64,000 nucleotides of DNA from Diorhabda sublineata. Lineage: Eukaryota; Arthropoda; Insecta; Coleoptera; Chrysomelidae. Shown here piece by piece: positions 25,701 to 40,700 of the stretch. The stretch's first letter is position 1, and every line of letters starts with the position of its first letter. The translations under genes were made by a program, and so were the position numbers. The stretch spans positions 33,370,294 to 33,434,293 of the forward strand of contig NC_079474.1 in NCBI RefSeq assembly GCF_026230105.1, written 5' to 3'. The notes under the pieces were generated by a model. That model saw only the letters and a program-made list of their open reading frames with translations. It ran no database searches and was not told where the DNA came from.

Positions 25701-28700
25701 AGCGATTTCAAATGTTCTAGAAGATTCTAGAAGAAATTTTTGGATTGATCTGGAAAGTTACAAAATGTGTACTAGTGTACAGAAATTGTTAAAAGAGTGA
25801 ATTTTGATTAAAAAAATGTTGCGTGTGCATATTTTTTATTAAATCAATACTTTTTTAGCTATTCACGATTGAAAATGCTGAGTTTTCGACCAAAAAATGC
25901 ATTTTTTTTTCAATAATAACTGAATTTTTACGAAAAAAATCATTTGAAACAAACGATGTTCAAACTTTCCGAAATGTAGAAACAATTAATCGGCTTTTAT
26001 TATGATAAAAAATTACATTGGTCAATCCAAGAGGTTAATAACTAAAGTGACAGCAAATTATACCCTGGCAGATGGACGCTTGTTGAACACTTTTTTCATG
26101 AAGGTTATTCTATGTATTATAAAGCTGCTAAACTACTGAAAATATCCATGAAAAACATATATTGCTTAAATTATTAATAAAAAAAACTGCTTCAATTAAC
26201 CTTAGAGTAATTTAGGCTTATCTTTTTGTATTTTGAAATAACAAATTCTATAAAAATTCGCAATGATATAACCTATCGTATTTCAATGTTACTTGTAACG
26301 ACCTGACCTAACATAACCTTCAATTGGACGGATTTTGAATTCAAAATAAAAATAATTGAATAGCAACCGAAATCAACAAACTTTACGTTTTATTTTGAAG
26401 GTTGTATTTCGAACTAAATAAAATTTCATAAAAGATTTATTTCTGTCAAATAGTTTATATTCGAGAAAAGAGTTTCTTAGTCTCTTTTTTTCGATTGTTT
26501 TATATTAATATTTTATAACAAATGTTTTTCAGGAATTACTGGACCTTCCGAATCTCCCAGAAGAAGCTTACTTAGGTATCGGAAATGTTGTAGGAAGCTA
26601 TTGTCGAGCACATTCTTGCAAAAACGTCGATGCTATCAATCAAATCACCCAAAAACTTCTCCAAAAACTTGCGGCTACTACATCCGACAAAAAAGTTGAA
26701 AATCAAATTATTCTCATATTGAAAACTTTGGCAAACTTCAAACATCTAAACGACAATGTCGTTGCAAAAATCACTTCGATCGCTGAAAACAGACAAGCCT
26801 CCACCAGGTTGAGAGCTTTCGCTTTAGATACTTATCTTTCAGATCCGTGTAAAGATAAAATAAGAAACAGCGCTTTACAAATTTTGAAAAATATACAACA
26901 AGATTCCGAAATAAGAATAAGAGCTTATTTAGTTTTGGCCCAATGCCCTAATGACAAAATTGGTAATGCCGTAAAAGCTCTATTAGAACAGGAACCCAGC
27001 TACCAAGGTATGTATGTACAATCTAAATAGGTCAAGACGAAACGGCCATTTTAAACTGTTTACATAGAATCCAGCTCTAAATTACAAAGGTGAAAGTTTT
27101 TAAAATTCCCGCCAATTGACTGTCAACAGTTACTGTCATTCAAAACTGTAGTAGTCAACTGATTTACTAGAAATCAAGATGACAAATATTCTGGATGCTC
27201 AGTCACGATTGCGATAACCATAGACAAAGTTGCTTATTAACGGAGGAGGCTCTGTTGGTCAAAATTAGTAATAAACGCAATGGTTTAACAATTTTGGTAC
27301 TGTACAACCAACAGTTGTCACGAAGTTATAGTAGTCCAAACAGTTGGTTGATCACTGTGGATCGATGCCAAAGTAGTTTTTTGAATTGCGTGTCGTGGTA
27401 AAACATTCGATGACTTAAGGAATTGTGTGAAAATTCATGAATCGAGTCACGTATTGTTCATTCGACCTCAAAATATACTATAAACACTTTGAATGTATCA
27501 AATTGTAGCAATATTTTCCATTTTATCAATGAGAATCAATCAATCAGGTGTGTTCAATACATAGCATTAATTGGTGTCCCATTTGGTGTGTTTATTAAAA
27601 TTTTTGACGAAAAAACATCGTCATTAAAAAATCGAGCGATGTAAGATGAGGAATCTTGAAGGTCATAACTCGAAATAGTAGTTTCTTCTTTTAACCTAAC
27701 CATTTAACCTTGGATGCATCAACGAGCTGAAAATACATATCCTGACAGGCTTTAATGGAAAAATTATGATTTGCATCCCATAATTATCCGTCAAAAAGGA
27801 TTGAATAAAATCTTGGATAACCCAAAGCAGTAGAATCCTGGTGTGTGACCTAGTGGAAGACTGTTGATGTATAAATATGATACATTTAAGCTCTTATTAA
27901 CACAATCATGAAAATCCTGGGTTCCTCTACTGCCAACAAAGCAAAGAAATTTGTACTGACAAGATCAAACTTGTTTTTTAACTTATTACGTTCATTTTTG
28001 CTCTAATTTCCACCGAATCATCTGATATAGCGTGGAATTGGCTGTTTCGTTTCTTCCCGATCAAGTTGAAATATAAACATAAGCAGTTTAAGTAATAAAA
28101 ATTTCATTTCAGTCGGGGGATTTATCACTTCTCACATCCGCAATCTTCGAGCTTCAGCTAATCCAGACAAGCAACTTGCCAAACAGTACCTCGGATTTAG
28201 CGTTACCAAGAAATTCCCGATCGATTTCAGGAAGTGGTCGTACAACGGCGAATTATCTTACGCGGTTGATACCCTCGGTATGGCAGCGTCATCTGATGTC
28301 AATATCATTTATTCCGAAAACGATTTCTTACCGAGATTGACTACTTTGAACGCCACTGCTGAAGTCTTCGGTCATTCTATGAATTTCCTCGAACTCAATC
28401 TGAGACAGGAAAATTTAAACAGATTGGTGGAACATTATTTCGGACCGAACGGTTTAATACGAGGATCATCTCTGGGAGAATTGTTTAAAAACGAAATAAA
28501 AACATCGTCGAAATTGTGGCAAGATCTTAATAGTAAACTTAAATCGAGTTTGAGGGCACGTCGTGATGTCAGTAGAAAGGAAATCGATAACATTGGTAGA
28601 GCGGTACAAATTAAAGAAAACGAATTAGATAAAGATTTAGATCTTGACATCAGCGTTAAAGCTTTTGGATCCGAGCTCCTTTATACCAACTTGAACGCTC

Positions 28701-31700
28701 ATCATATAGGTTTGACACCCGAAGCAATCATCGATCAAGTTATAAACAACTTCAACGAAGGCTTAGACAAACTCAAGAGTTTCCAAGTAAGTATCTGAAT
28801 AGTATGTTCCATTTGATGGGTATTCAAACTATCCCTTCATGAGAGACTAGCATTTAAATCGCATTTTAAGGGATATCATTGAGTCTGTTGTAGATGAGAA
28901 TTCCGTTCATTAACCAAAAAACCAAAAACAAGACTCATCTCTTAGCATAATTTAGCGATTAATCAAATTTTAAATACTTTAAAACCGTGCTATGACTCTA
29001 GTACCTGTACCGGTAGGATCTTATGGCGTAAAATGATAAATTTCATCTTCTTACACCCTTTCATTTATGAAATCCATCATCAGTTCATAACTACTCGAAG
29101 GGTGTTTCCTCGACTCTAATTTCTGAATATTTAGAAAATTTTTAACTGCTCTAGAGCCCAAATAACGGAGGATGGTTCCGTGACGACAATTCCTGCACCA
29201 GTGGGTTCTTATAAGTCAATACCCAGGTGGAAAAAGATAATTTTCAACTTCATACTTCAATTTACGTTCTGATGTAATATCACCATTAAGAATCATTCTT
29301 GTATGAAATCTATTCACTGTTTATGACTCCTCTAGATCCCAAATGACGAAAGATGGTTCCGTGACTCTAATTTCTACACCAGTGGGTTCTTATAGGCCAA
29401 TACCTTGCAGGAAAATGATAATTTTCATCTTCGTACTTCAATTTACGTTCTGGTGTAATATCACCATTAAGAATCATTCTTGTATGAAATCTATCCACTG
29501 TTTATGACTCCTCTAGATCCCAAATGACGAAAGATGGTTCCGTGACTCTAATTTCTTCACCAGCGGGTTCTTATAGGCCAATACCTTGCAGGAAAATGAT
29601 AATTTTTATCTTCGTACTTCAATTTGCGTTCTGGTGTAATATCACCATTAAGAATCATTCTTGTATGAAATCTATCCACTGTTTATCACTCCTCTAGATC
29701 CCAAATGACGAAAGATGGTTCCGTGACTCTAATTTCTTCACCAGCGGGTTCTTATAGGCCAATACCTTGCCGGAACATGATAATTATCATCTTCGTACTT
29801 CAATTTACGTTCTGGTGTAATATCACCATTAAGAATCATTCTTGTATGAAATCTATCCACTGTTTATGACTCCTCTAGATCCCAAATGACGAAAGATGGT
29901 TCCGTGACTCTAATTTCTTCACCAGCGGGTTCTTATAGGCCAATACCTTGCAGGAAAATGATAATTTTTATCTTCGTACTTCAATTTGCGTTCTGGTGTA
30001 ATATCACCATTAAGAATCATTCTTGTATGAAATCTATCCACTGTTTATCACTCCTCTAGATCCCAAATGACGAAAGATGGTTCCGTGACTCTAATTTCTT
30101 CACCAGCGGGTTCTTATAGGCCAATACCTTGCCGGAACATGATAATTATCATCTTCGTACTTCAATTTACGTTCTGGTGTAATATCACCATTAAGAATCA
30201 TTCTTGTATGAAATCTATCCACTGTTTATGACTCCTCTAGATCCCAAATGACGAAAGATGGTTCCGTGACTCTAATTTCTTCACCAGCGGGTTCTTATAG
30301 GCCAATACCTTGCAGGAAAATGATAATTTTTATCTTCGTACTTCAATTTGCGTTCTGGTGTAATATCACCATTAAGAATCATTCTTGTATGAAATCTATC
30401 CACTGTTTATCACTCCTCTAGATCCCAAATGACGAAAGATGGTTCCGTGACTCTAATTTCTTCACCAGCGGGTTCTTATAGGCCAATACCTTGCCGGAAC
30501 ATGATAATTATCATCTTCGTACTTCAATTTACGTTCTGGTGTAATATCACCATTAATAATCATTCTTGTATGAAATCTATCCACTGTTTATGACTCCTCT
30601 AGATCCCAAATGACGAAAGATGGTTCCGTGACTCTAATTTCTACACCAGTGGGTTCTTATAGGCCAATACCTTGCAGGAAAATGATAATTTTTATCTTCG
30701 TACTTCAATTTGCGTTCTGGTGTAATATCACCATTAAGAATCATTCTTGTATGAAATATATCCACTGTTTATGACTCCTCTAGATCCCAAATGACCAAAG
30801 ATGGTTCCGTGACTTGGCATTATTGTGACTTTTTTTATAAGCTCTTGCTCTTGTACATCACTTTTGGCCAATCGACTAACCGTGGTCGATCTATTAGAGT
30901 AATTAGTAACTTTTTTGGCTTGGTACTCAAAGCAATCGCTTCGGCAGACGATTTTATCCGCATTTGAATCGTATTTCTTCCATATTATCATACAAGCGAA
31001 GATTTATTCTTCTGTCAACTGCTTGAAGCACGAAAATACTTCTGTATAGTTATAATGTATAACAGCTTTTGTATTGTGGATATAATATTTCTAATTTTGT
31101 TTTCAGGATACTTTCCGTGCTAATATCTTATTCTTAGATTCGGAATTAGATTATCCAACATCTCTCGGTTTTCCTCTACGGTTGGCAGCAGAAGGTACGG
31201 CGAATACTCAACTCAAAGCTGAAGGTGGAATAGACGTAAGAGCTCTGCTGAACAACAAAGATACCAACGTTAACGTGAAATTAATTCCAAGCGCTAAAAT
31301 TGAAATAACCGCTAGACTTTCTTTGGATGCTCTAGTTGTAGAAAACGGTATCAAATTGGTATCCAGTTTATACACAGCTACCGGATGTGACGTCAAAATT
31401 AGTTATAGTAACAACGGTAAAGGTGTCGATGTCAAATTGGGTTTGCCGGTACAAGAACAAAAATTAATTTCACTCAATCATCAAATAGTTAGTGAAACTA
31501 GAGAGCAAGCAGGACAAACATCTGTAACTACTCTGAAATTCTCTCAACCTAAAGACTTTAATCTCTGCTTGGATCAAGCTAGCGCGTTTATCGGACTAGC
31601 TTTCTGTGTTGATTTAAATGGACCCAATTTGGCCGGTCAACAAACTACGGTGTTGCCGTTCCCTCTTTCAGGAGACGCTAAATTCGCTATCAGCATCGAA

Positions 31701-34700
31701 AACGAGGATTTAAAAGAATACCACTTTAAGAACATCGTAAATCAAGATTTCACTTCCGGTGAAATTTTAGTAGAATGCGTAGGTAAAAACGGAGAGAAAA
31801 AAGTCAGTTTTCAATTTTTGAGCGAAATATATCCACAAAAGTTCATCAAAGCTATCTTCAATTCTCCGGTGAAATCGGCATTCGCCGAAGGTAGAATCAC
31901 CAATACCAATCAAGAAAAATCGTTATTACTGAAAGCCGGACAAGACAACACGGAAGCTTACATCAAATTAGGAGTCGGTATATCCGGTTCCCAAGATAAA
32001 TCTGTGTATAATCCAATTTTGGAATTCAAAACACCCGATGGCAATCAACAATTACCGGTAAAAGTTGATGGAAAAATTATTGCTGAAAAAACTGGTGAAA
32101 ATAACAAATACACTTTTGAAAACGTCAAAATTCATCTTCCCAATCAAAAAATCCTTGGAATTAACGGAAATATTGGAAACGATAAGAAAACTTTCTTCAG
32201 CGATTTGACATTTTCCGAAGGTCAACAATCTGTTTCATTAACAGGTAAGAGACTATTTGGAAATATAACCTTACATATTTTAGGAATTTTTCATTTTTCA
32301 ACATTAATCAATCAATTATTGATCACAATCCCAAAAAATTGATCATTTTTGTTCGTGGCGGTGGTCCAAATATCAATAATCCATCGACGTCATCAAATTG
32401 GACATCGATTATCATCTGATCGATCGTACAGAGTTTGAGAGTGATCGATTTTTCCTAATTCTTAGAAAAAGTTAATTACTTCGTGTCTCCTTAGCACTTA
32501 ATCTTCAGAAATTAGAATCTAAATTTTGTTGAGCTTCTTTTATACATGCTCGCATTTATCAAAAAGTGGATGATCCACGTCTATGTGTCGAATAGATATT
32601 GCAAATACTGCTTATGTTGAATTCTGTTGGTCAGTTTGAACATCTGCCGTGGTAATATCGGTTATATCGACAGGCCACGGCTTGTTATTTTATAGCTTCA
32701 ACGGACTGAAATCTTATATTTTACCTAGAGAAACAGGTAGAAATCGAACCGTGGACGATGCCACGATTTCGACTTTTCCTTCTTCAGTACGGATTTTTAT
32801 TATTTCCTCCTGATTCCCAATGGATTCCTGAACATATTGAAGCGTTAGTCATTGAAATTGAAGATAAGCTTGTTAAAGTAGACTCGGATAAACCCTTCGC
32901 AAGGTCCTGAACCTTTCTGTAGAAAATAATGTAGATAAGAAGGTGTTATTCTAATAATCTACAGGGTGAGACTGATAGAGATACTCCTGGAAAATTATAA
33001 CCAAAGAAGATCTATGGAATATATCTACTCAAGTAAGAACAATCTAATAGGAGTCTTGTAGAGGCATTGAGTCCTAAATAGACACTAGAATACACTTTTT
33101 TCGATTCTTGCATTCACAGCAATTCAATAGATTCAGATTATCGATTTGTTTTAATCTTGTCATTCGTTTTTGATGTGGAAAGGTGATTCGACAGAAGAGA
33201 ACAATCTACTAGGAGTCTTTTCGAAGCGTTGAGTCCTCAATGGGCACTTGAAGATACTAGATTTTGTGTAGGTTGTTTAAACGTAATAATCTGAGCACTA
33301 ATTTGGCACGTTTTTCGATTCCTGTATTCACAGCAATTCAATAGAATCAGATTATCGATTTGTTTTAATCTTGTCATTCGTTTTTGATGTGGAAAGGTGA
33401 TTCGATAGAAGAGAACAATCTACTAGGAGTCTTTTCGAAGTGTTGAGTCCTCAATGGGCACTTGAAGATACTAGATTTTGTGTAGGTTGTTAAACGTAAC
33501 AATCTGAGCACTAATTTGGCACTTTTTTCGATTCCTGTATTCACAGCAATCCAATAGAGTCAGATTATCGATTTGTTTTAATCTTGTCATTCGTTTTTGA
33601 TGTGGAAAGGTGATTCGATAGAAGAGAACAATCTACTAGGAGTCTTTTCGAAGCGTTGAGTCCTCAATGGGCACTTGAAGATACTAGATTTTGTGTAGGT
33701 TGTTTAAACGTAACAATCTGAGCACTAATTTGGCACTTTTTTCGATTCCTGTATTCACAGCAATCCAATAGAGTCAGATTATCGATTTGTTTTAATCTTG
33801 TCATTCGTTTTTGATGTGGAAAGGTGATTCGATAGAAGAGAACAATCTACTAGGAGTCTTTTCGAAGCGTTGAGTCCTCAATGGGCACTTGAAGATACTA
33901 GATTTTGTGTAGGTTGTTTAAACGTAACGATTTGAGCACCAATTTAACACTTTTTTCGATTCCTGTATTCACAGTAATTCAATAGAATCAGATTATCGAT
34001 TTGTTTTAATCTTGTCATTCGTTTTTGATGTGGAAAGGTGATTCGATAGAAGAGAACAATCTACTAGGAGTCTTTTCGAAGCGTTGAGTCCTCAATGGGC
34101 ACTTGAAGATACTAGATTTTGTGTAGGTTGTTGAACGTAACAATCTGAGCACTAATTTGGCACGTTTTTCGATTCCTGTATTCACAGCAATTCAATAGAA
34201 TCAGATTATCGATTTGTTTTAATCTTGTCATTCGTTTTTGATGTGGAAAGGTGATTCGATAGAAGAGAACAATCTACTAGGAGTCTTTTCGAAGTGTTGA
34301 GTCCTCAATGGGCACTTGAAGATACTAGATTTTGTGTAGGTTGTTAAACGTAACAATCTGAGCACTAATTTGGCACTTTTTTCGATTCCTGTATTCACAG
34401 CAATCCAATAGAGTCAGATTATCGATTTGTTTTAATCTTGTCATTCGTTTTTGATGTGGAAAGGTGATTCGATAGAAGAGAACAATCTACTAGGAGTCTT
34501 TTCGAAGTGTTGAGTCCTCAATGGGCACTTGAAGATACTAGATTTTGTGTAGGTTGTTAAACGTAACAATCTGAGCACTAATTTGGCACTTTTTTCGATT
34601 CCTGTATTCACAGCAATCCAATAGAGTCAGATTATCGATTTGTTTTAATCTTGTCATTCGTTTTTGATGTGGAAAGGTGATTCGATAGAAGAGAACAATC

Positions 34701-37700
34701 TACTAGGAGTCTTTTCGAAGTGTTGAGTCCTCAATGGGCACTTGAAGATACTAGATTTTGTGTAGGTTGTTAAACGTAACAATCTGAGCACTAATTTGGC
34801 ACTTTTTTCGATTCCTGTATTCACAGCAATCCAATAGAGTCAGATTATCGATTTGTTTTAATCTTGTCATTCGTTTTTGATGTGGAAAGGTGATTCGATA
34901 GAAGAGAACAATCTACTAGGAGTCTTTTCGAAGTGTTGAGTCCTCAATGGGCACTTGAAGATACTAGATTTTGTGTAGGTTGTTAAACGTAACAATCTGA
35001 GCACTAATTTGGCACTTTTTTCGATTCTTGCATTCCTGGCAATTGGATTATTGGATTATTGATTCGTTTTTGAGTTTATGTAGAACCTCTTAGCGAAAAT
35101 CTTGAAAACATCTGCTAATGTTAATAAAAGCTAATGTAGTGAATTGTTTACAGTTTGGAAAAGCACTGCGTTCGAATTAGAAAGAACTTCTCTTTTGTAT
35201 AACCACTATTAGAGTCCCTAGATTTAAGTGGAACTTACTTAAATTTACACGATAATATGGTAGATTCATGAGTTTTTGTTAGAGTCACAAAGTTTAATGA
35301 TTAAATTGTTTTAGGTCGCTTTTTCGTCGATCCTAACCAAGTGAACGTGAATGCAGAAGTGAAGAACAACATCAATCAAGCATTCAATTTCCATATAAAC
35401 GGGGGAGTGAAAAAATCTAACGATCTTACACATATTGATAGCAATTGGCAATTGATCCACGGTCAAGATCTTTCTTCTAAAACTAACACAATCACGTTAA
35501 TCAGTAGCGTTACTAGAAGATACAACACGCCCGATGATTTCACTTTCGGTTTCAAAAACAAATTCTCTTATCCTTTATTGAATTTAAATATTCAATTCGA
35601 CGCAGAACAACAACCGAAAAGTTTGCAATACGACGTCGATTTTCACTACAACGATATTAAATTCGGTTCCGAATTAGATTTCGAAATCAACAAAAAAACA
35701 CTAGGAGATTTCGATGTTGATTTCGATATCTACAGTTTCGAAAATAAAGTCGGTTTCAAATCGTCCAGAGAAGTATTGGCTGGCGAACAAAGCAAAATCA
35801 GTAACGAATTAGATTTGAACGGAGTTAAATTGGAGGTTAAAGGTATCATAACACACAACATCAAAGCAACTAACGTAAACCTCGGTGCCGACTTAACGGT
35901 AATTCTTCCTACGCATCCAACGCCTTTCAAAGTCGACAGCGGACTACAATGCACTCCGAGCGAATTATCCGCTCACCACAAAGTCGTCAGCGGTAACGTC
36001 GTCGTTATTGACGCTTTCCTTAACGCGAATAAAAACGGTAACGCAAACGGTAGCGTTAAAGTCAATATTAAAAATATGTTAGTAGTAAATGGACAATTGA
36101 AATCGGTTAAAGGTAAAGGTACCGCAGATCTACAAATCGACGCTAACACACCTAAAAAATCCGTCAAATTAGAAAGTACATTCGAAGTTCAACCTCCAAC
36201 TACATACAATGTCGTTCTCACTCTATACCCGAGTTTCGATAAAGACAAAAACCAAAAGATAATCGTATCTACAAACACTAAAATTTCCTCATCCAACATC
36301 GATTCCAAAAACAAAGTCGACATACTCGGAAAAGTTTTACAAGTTAACGTAAACGGCATCTGTAACGGCGAGTTCCAAAACGGCAAACAAAACGGAGAAA
36401 TCGAAATTATACTTCCGACCGATCAATATTTATTAGGAAAATTCAACCGTAACTTCAATACTAACGGTGATGTTAGCCATGGACAAGATCAGGCTAGTTT
36501 GGAATACAGGAAAAATAAAAATAGCCCCGGTCGTAAGATCAGTGTATCCAGCAAATACAACAACATCAACCACAAAGAAGGAACCTACGATGTGTCGTAC
36601 GAAGCTTCCGCAGATGACGCCAATGGTAGAAACATCAACGGAGAATTGATCTTCAAAGTGCAAAAACAAGGAGAAAAACGTTTAATTGACTCTACGGTAA
36701 GTAAATTTAATTATCTCGACCTGCGGAGAAAGCAAACTACATCTGTGATGGTGTGGGGTTAGTCGTCGCCATACGGCCAACCTCAACCTTGATTGCTCGT
36801 GGTTCACTTGGAGACTTGAGGCTTCTGTGTTCTACTTCATTTTAGAAACGTAGTTAACTTCTCTTTCTTCTGTTGCACGAGGAACCGCAGCTCTAACAAT
36901 TTCTGTAGACGTCTACACTTTTGTATTTTTTTTTTTATTTTATACCTTATTTTTAAGCATTTCCAAACCAGATTGAAGTTTTTTACTAGTTTAGTCAAGC
37001 AAAGCAGATGCTTAGTCGTCTATTCCTCTCCGTTCAATTTTTTTCTTCTGGATTCGATGAGTGAATGTAAAAGAAAACGGCTCGGAAGCAAGTCCATCAA
37101 TCACAGATTTTATATTTCAAAGAATTTTTTTGTTTCAACCGTATTAATCATCGACCAAATCGATCTGAATATCGTGAAACTTTTAACGCTATAACAGCTT
37201 CTTCGGCATCTTCTCCAGGGTTTCCTTCCACTTAATAGTGTCCAGGTATCCAACAGAGGCTTCCGTTAGTATCACGAAACCAGAAAAGTACCTCTGAACA
37301 GTTTATTATTACTTTTGATTTTATTATTTGTTAATGCTGTTGTTTTTAAAGTTGCCAGGCACTTCTCCAAAGAGAGGAGTCTCCGGGCTTTTGTAGGTGA
37401 ACTTGGTATTCGTGAGCTAGAGATACTGCTCTAGGTGGGATTGTGTTGGACAGCTTGGAAGAGCATCTGCTCAAATATCTGCTATAAAATTCATAACAGT
37501 CGAAGTGGTATGATCTAGAATTGTGTTGGATTGCAGAAAAATTGGTATCTGTAATCCAATTGGTGTTAAGGATCAAAAATTTAACATTTTTACCTTAAAG
37601 ATTTTCCTTATAGCTCCCTACACTTTTCCCAGCGACGTTCAATAATAAATTCAATGCACTTTTTATAATAAGAATCGTCAAGCTCTTCAAAATCTTTGAC

Positions 37701-40700
37701 TACCGAGACATTTTTTCAAGTCTGGGAATAGTAAATAAGCCGAGCGGGTTCTGACTCTGATATAGGAAAAATTTTTCTCTGCAGGGCGGGGTAATTCGAT
37801 TAAAGCCATAGCATTTAAAATAAGGTTGAGTTCTAGTAAATTTATTTATTCTTCTTTAGGGAAAAATCTACGGATCAGTATTGAAAGATCCAATACAATC
37901 CGGATTGAAATTCAATTATATACACGAATCCGGGGATTTCGAATTGTCTTCTTCGTATGGTACAGCTCTCAGTGGTAAAGTTGGAGGCAAATATGATATA
38001 AGAGGAGAAGGAATACCGATATCCGGAGAACTTGAAGTTCAATTCATATCGGCTATAATCGATTTAAAATCGGTCAAGTCTAAAATATCAGGATCTGTTC
38101 TTCTTCCGCGCGAACCAAGGCAAGAATTGAAATTAACCGGAGCTATATCCGCCTTAGCCGAAAATAATGTGAGTAAAATTTATCACAATTTGGTATATCG
38201 ATATAATTAAATTCATTATTATTACAGAAAGATGCAGTTATAGCCGATTTTAGTGCAGACGGACAACTTAGAGCAAGTGACAAAGATGGTGAAATTAAAG
38301 TAAGTTTATATTTCTGCTTGATCACTCAAACTTCTGCCTTTTTATTTATTTAAGAGTAAGCGCAATTTTAGTGGAAGTGCAGAAAAGTGCATTTGTTTTA
38401 TTTTTTAGGGAACTTTCAAATCATCAGATAAACCAATCTCAGTTGTTGGAGGATACAGTCGTAAAGATCTGGAAGGAGACAAATGCCAATTGAACGGAAA
38501 CGTCGGCGTCCAATACGGCGCTGGTAAAAACGTCAAATTCGAAGGAGCCCTGAATAGACTAGCTAAAAACCAATATAAATTAGATGCCCAATTAGAAACA
38601 CCTTACGAAAACTTCAAAACGAATAAATTGGTTGTCGAAACCAAACAATCTGAAGACCTCAAACATATACAAAGTAACGTAAAGTTGAATCTGGATGGAA
38701 AAGTTTGGACACAAGACACCGAATTGAAATATAATGAACTTTCTCCATTGATCGACGTAAAATTAAAGGATCCCGAAGGAAAAATCAGTCAAGTTTACTT
38801 GAAAGGAAATAAAATTAGCGTAAAAGAATTCGGAGGTGAATGGAAAGTAGAATGTCAAAAGTCAAACTTTTTATTCGAGGGTAACTTTGATACTAATTTG
38901 GAAAACATGGATAATTTCTACGTTAGAGGAAATATAAATTCTCCCAACCTTAAACTCAATAAGATTCAATTCGACGCTAATAATAAAGGAGGAAAAGCGA
39001 ACAAAAAAATCCAAATCAACATCAAATCCGCTGGAAAGAATGTCGTAAGTGGAAGCACCACTTATCAAGCTAGAGACGAGCACGGGAAATATATAATAGA
39101 AGGTTCTGGAACTCTTAAAATCAAAGAACAATCACAAGCCGCCAATTTCAAATATATATCTCAGCCTTTAACTTTTGAAAAGAACGGAGAAGAAGGATTT
39201 GAAATTGATTTCGATGCCGGAATAGGAAACAACGCCATCGACGCCGAGCTCAAGATAACAGACAAACAATTCAGAATTTTGGAATCTTATTGCGAAAAAA
39301 ATAAGGAATGCGCCCATTTCGAGCTCGATTCAAAAATCAGCGAAAACGGTAAGACATTATCAACAATTTCAATTATAAAACAAATTCATTTATATGTATA
39401 TTTTCAGATATCAACAAGTTCAACCACGTTTTGGAAATCACAGTCGATTTGAGAAAGCTCGGCGTTCCGAACGAATTCGGTTTAAAAGCTGTAACAACTA
39501 GAAACAATTACGTCTTCGATCAACTAGTCGATATTCATTTCCAACGATCTGCCGATGGTAAATACTCGTACAACGTCTATCTTCACCCCGAAGAAGCCGG
39601 TATTTCATTGACGACCCCCAAACGAATAATTTCCCTTGAAGGTCACGTAAAAGGTCTCCAAGACGTCAAACATACCGGCGGTAAAGTTTCAGCAGAAGCT
39701 GCTTTCTATTTGGACAAAAAGAACCAACCAAACAAGAAAGCTGCTCTCAGCGGTTGGGTAAACGTGGATCCGAAAAGTAAAGGAATCGTTAGTGGAGACG
39801 TTAGATTAACGCACCCCGAATTGAAAAAAGTATAACGGCATTTAAATTAGTTTCACTATGTATCACTAATAATTATCTTTTTCAGCCTTTCAGTATTTCC
39901 TTGAATACTGTAAGAGGTAACCAATCTCCAATCCCAGATGTTACTGTAACTTTAGCGTTCGATATATTCAGAGATACTGCTCAGAAATTAGTTGCTGAAT
40001 ACAAATTCTCGATGAAAAAAGACGGACCAACCGGTTATCTTAGTAAATCTACAACCAGCGTCAAAAGCAATGGTCTTGGTATCGATATTTTGTTCACGCA
40101 AGACGTTCAACTGGACAAAAAAACTTATTCTGGACACTACATCGATAGATTGACGTATAACGTGAAAGGTTCAAAATACGACAACTTATTTTCAATTAAA
40201 GGAAGTAAAAAAGATGCTGAACTCATATTAAGATACATGAATATCGATTTGATCAAGATTGAAAACAAAATGAACATAAATAGAGATCAACAAATTATAG
40301 ACAGCGAAATTTCTTCGTATGATAACAAACCTGTTTTAGTTCATTTGGAAATAAAGAAATTCAACACCCTTCTCTGTACTATTGGATACAAAAGTAAGTT
40401 TGAATCAAAATTGATCGATAATTTCGTTGAATGTTCAATGTTCAAACGTATTTTGTTATAATTTTTGCTTTATGTCAGGACTCTGGTGTCAAATTATTGT
40501 TTTTTTTTGCTATGATATTTTTGGAAATGGAGGAGTAAGTCGATGCTTTGATGATTTACAAAAGAAAATAGGGAAAGAATAAAAGAAACCATCAAATCAA
40601 TGGAAAGACGAATGTTAAACATCGAATTGGTAGAAAGGAAAAGAAACAACTGGAAACCTTATAACTAGAAGAGGAAGACCATAAACTAGTTGCTCAGAAG

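Noticed and set aside
32700..32770. GGTTCGATTTC on the minus strand as a tRNA B-box
   Set aside because: No matching T-stem, acceptor stem or A-box at the right distance; not a tRNA.
29175..35060. Regularly spaced repeats that might be read as a CRISPR array
   Set aside because: The arrays are head-to-tail satellites with no unique spacers, and they lie in introns of an animal gene.
35730..36669. Several minus-strand open frames opposite apolpp exon 8
   Set aside because: They are antisense shadows of a strongly supported coding exon and have no features of their own.
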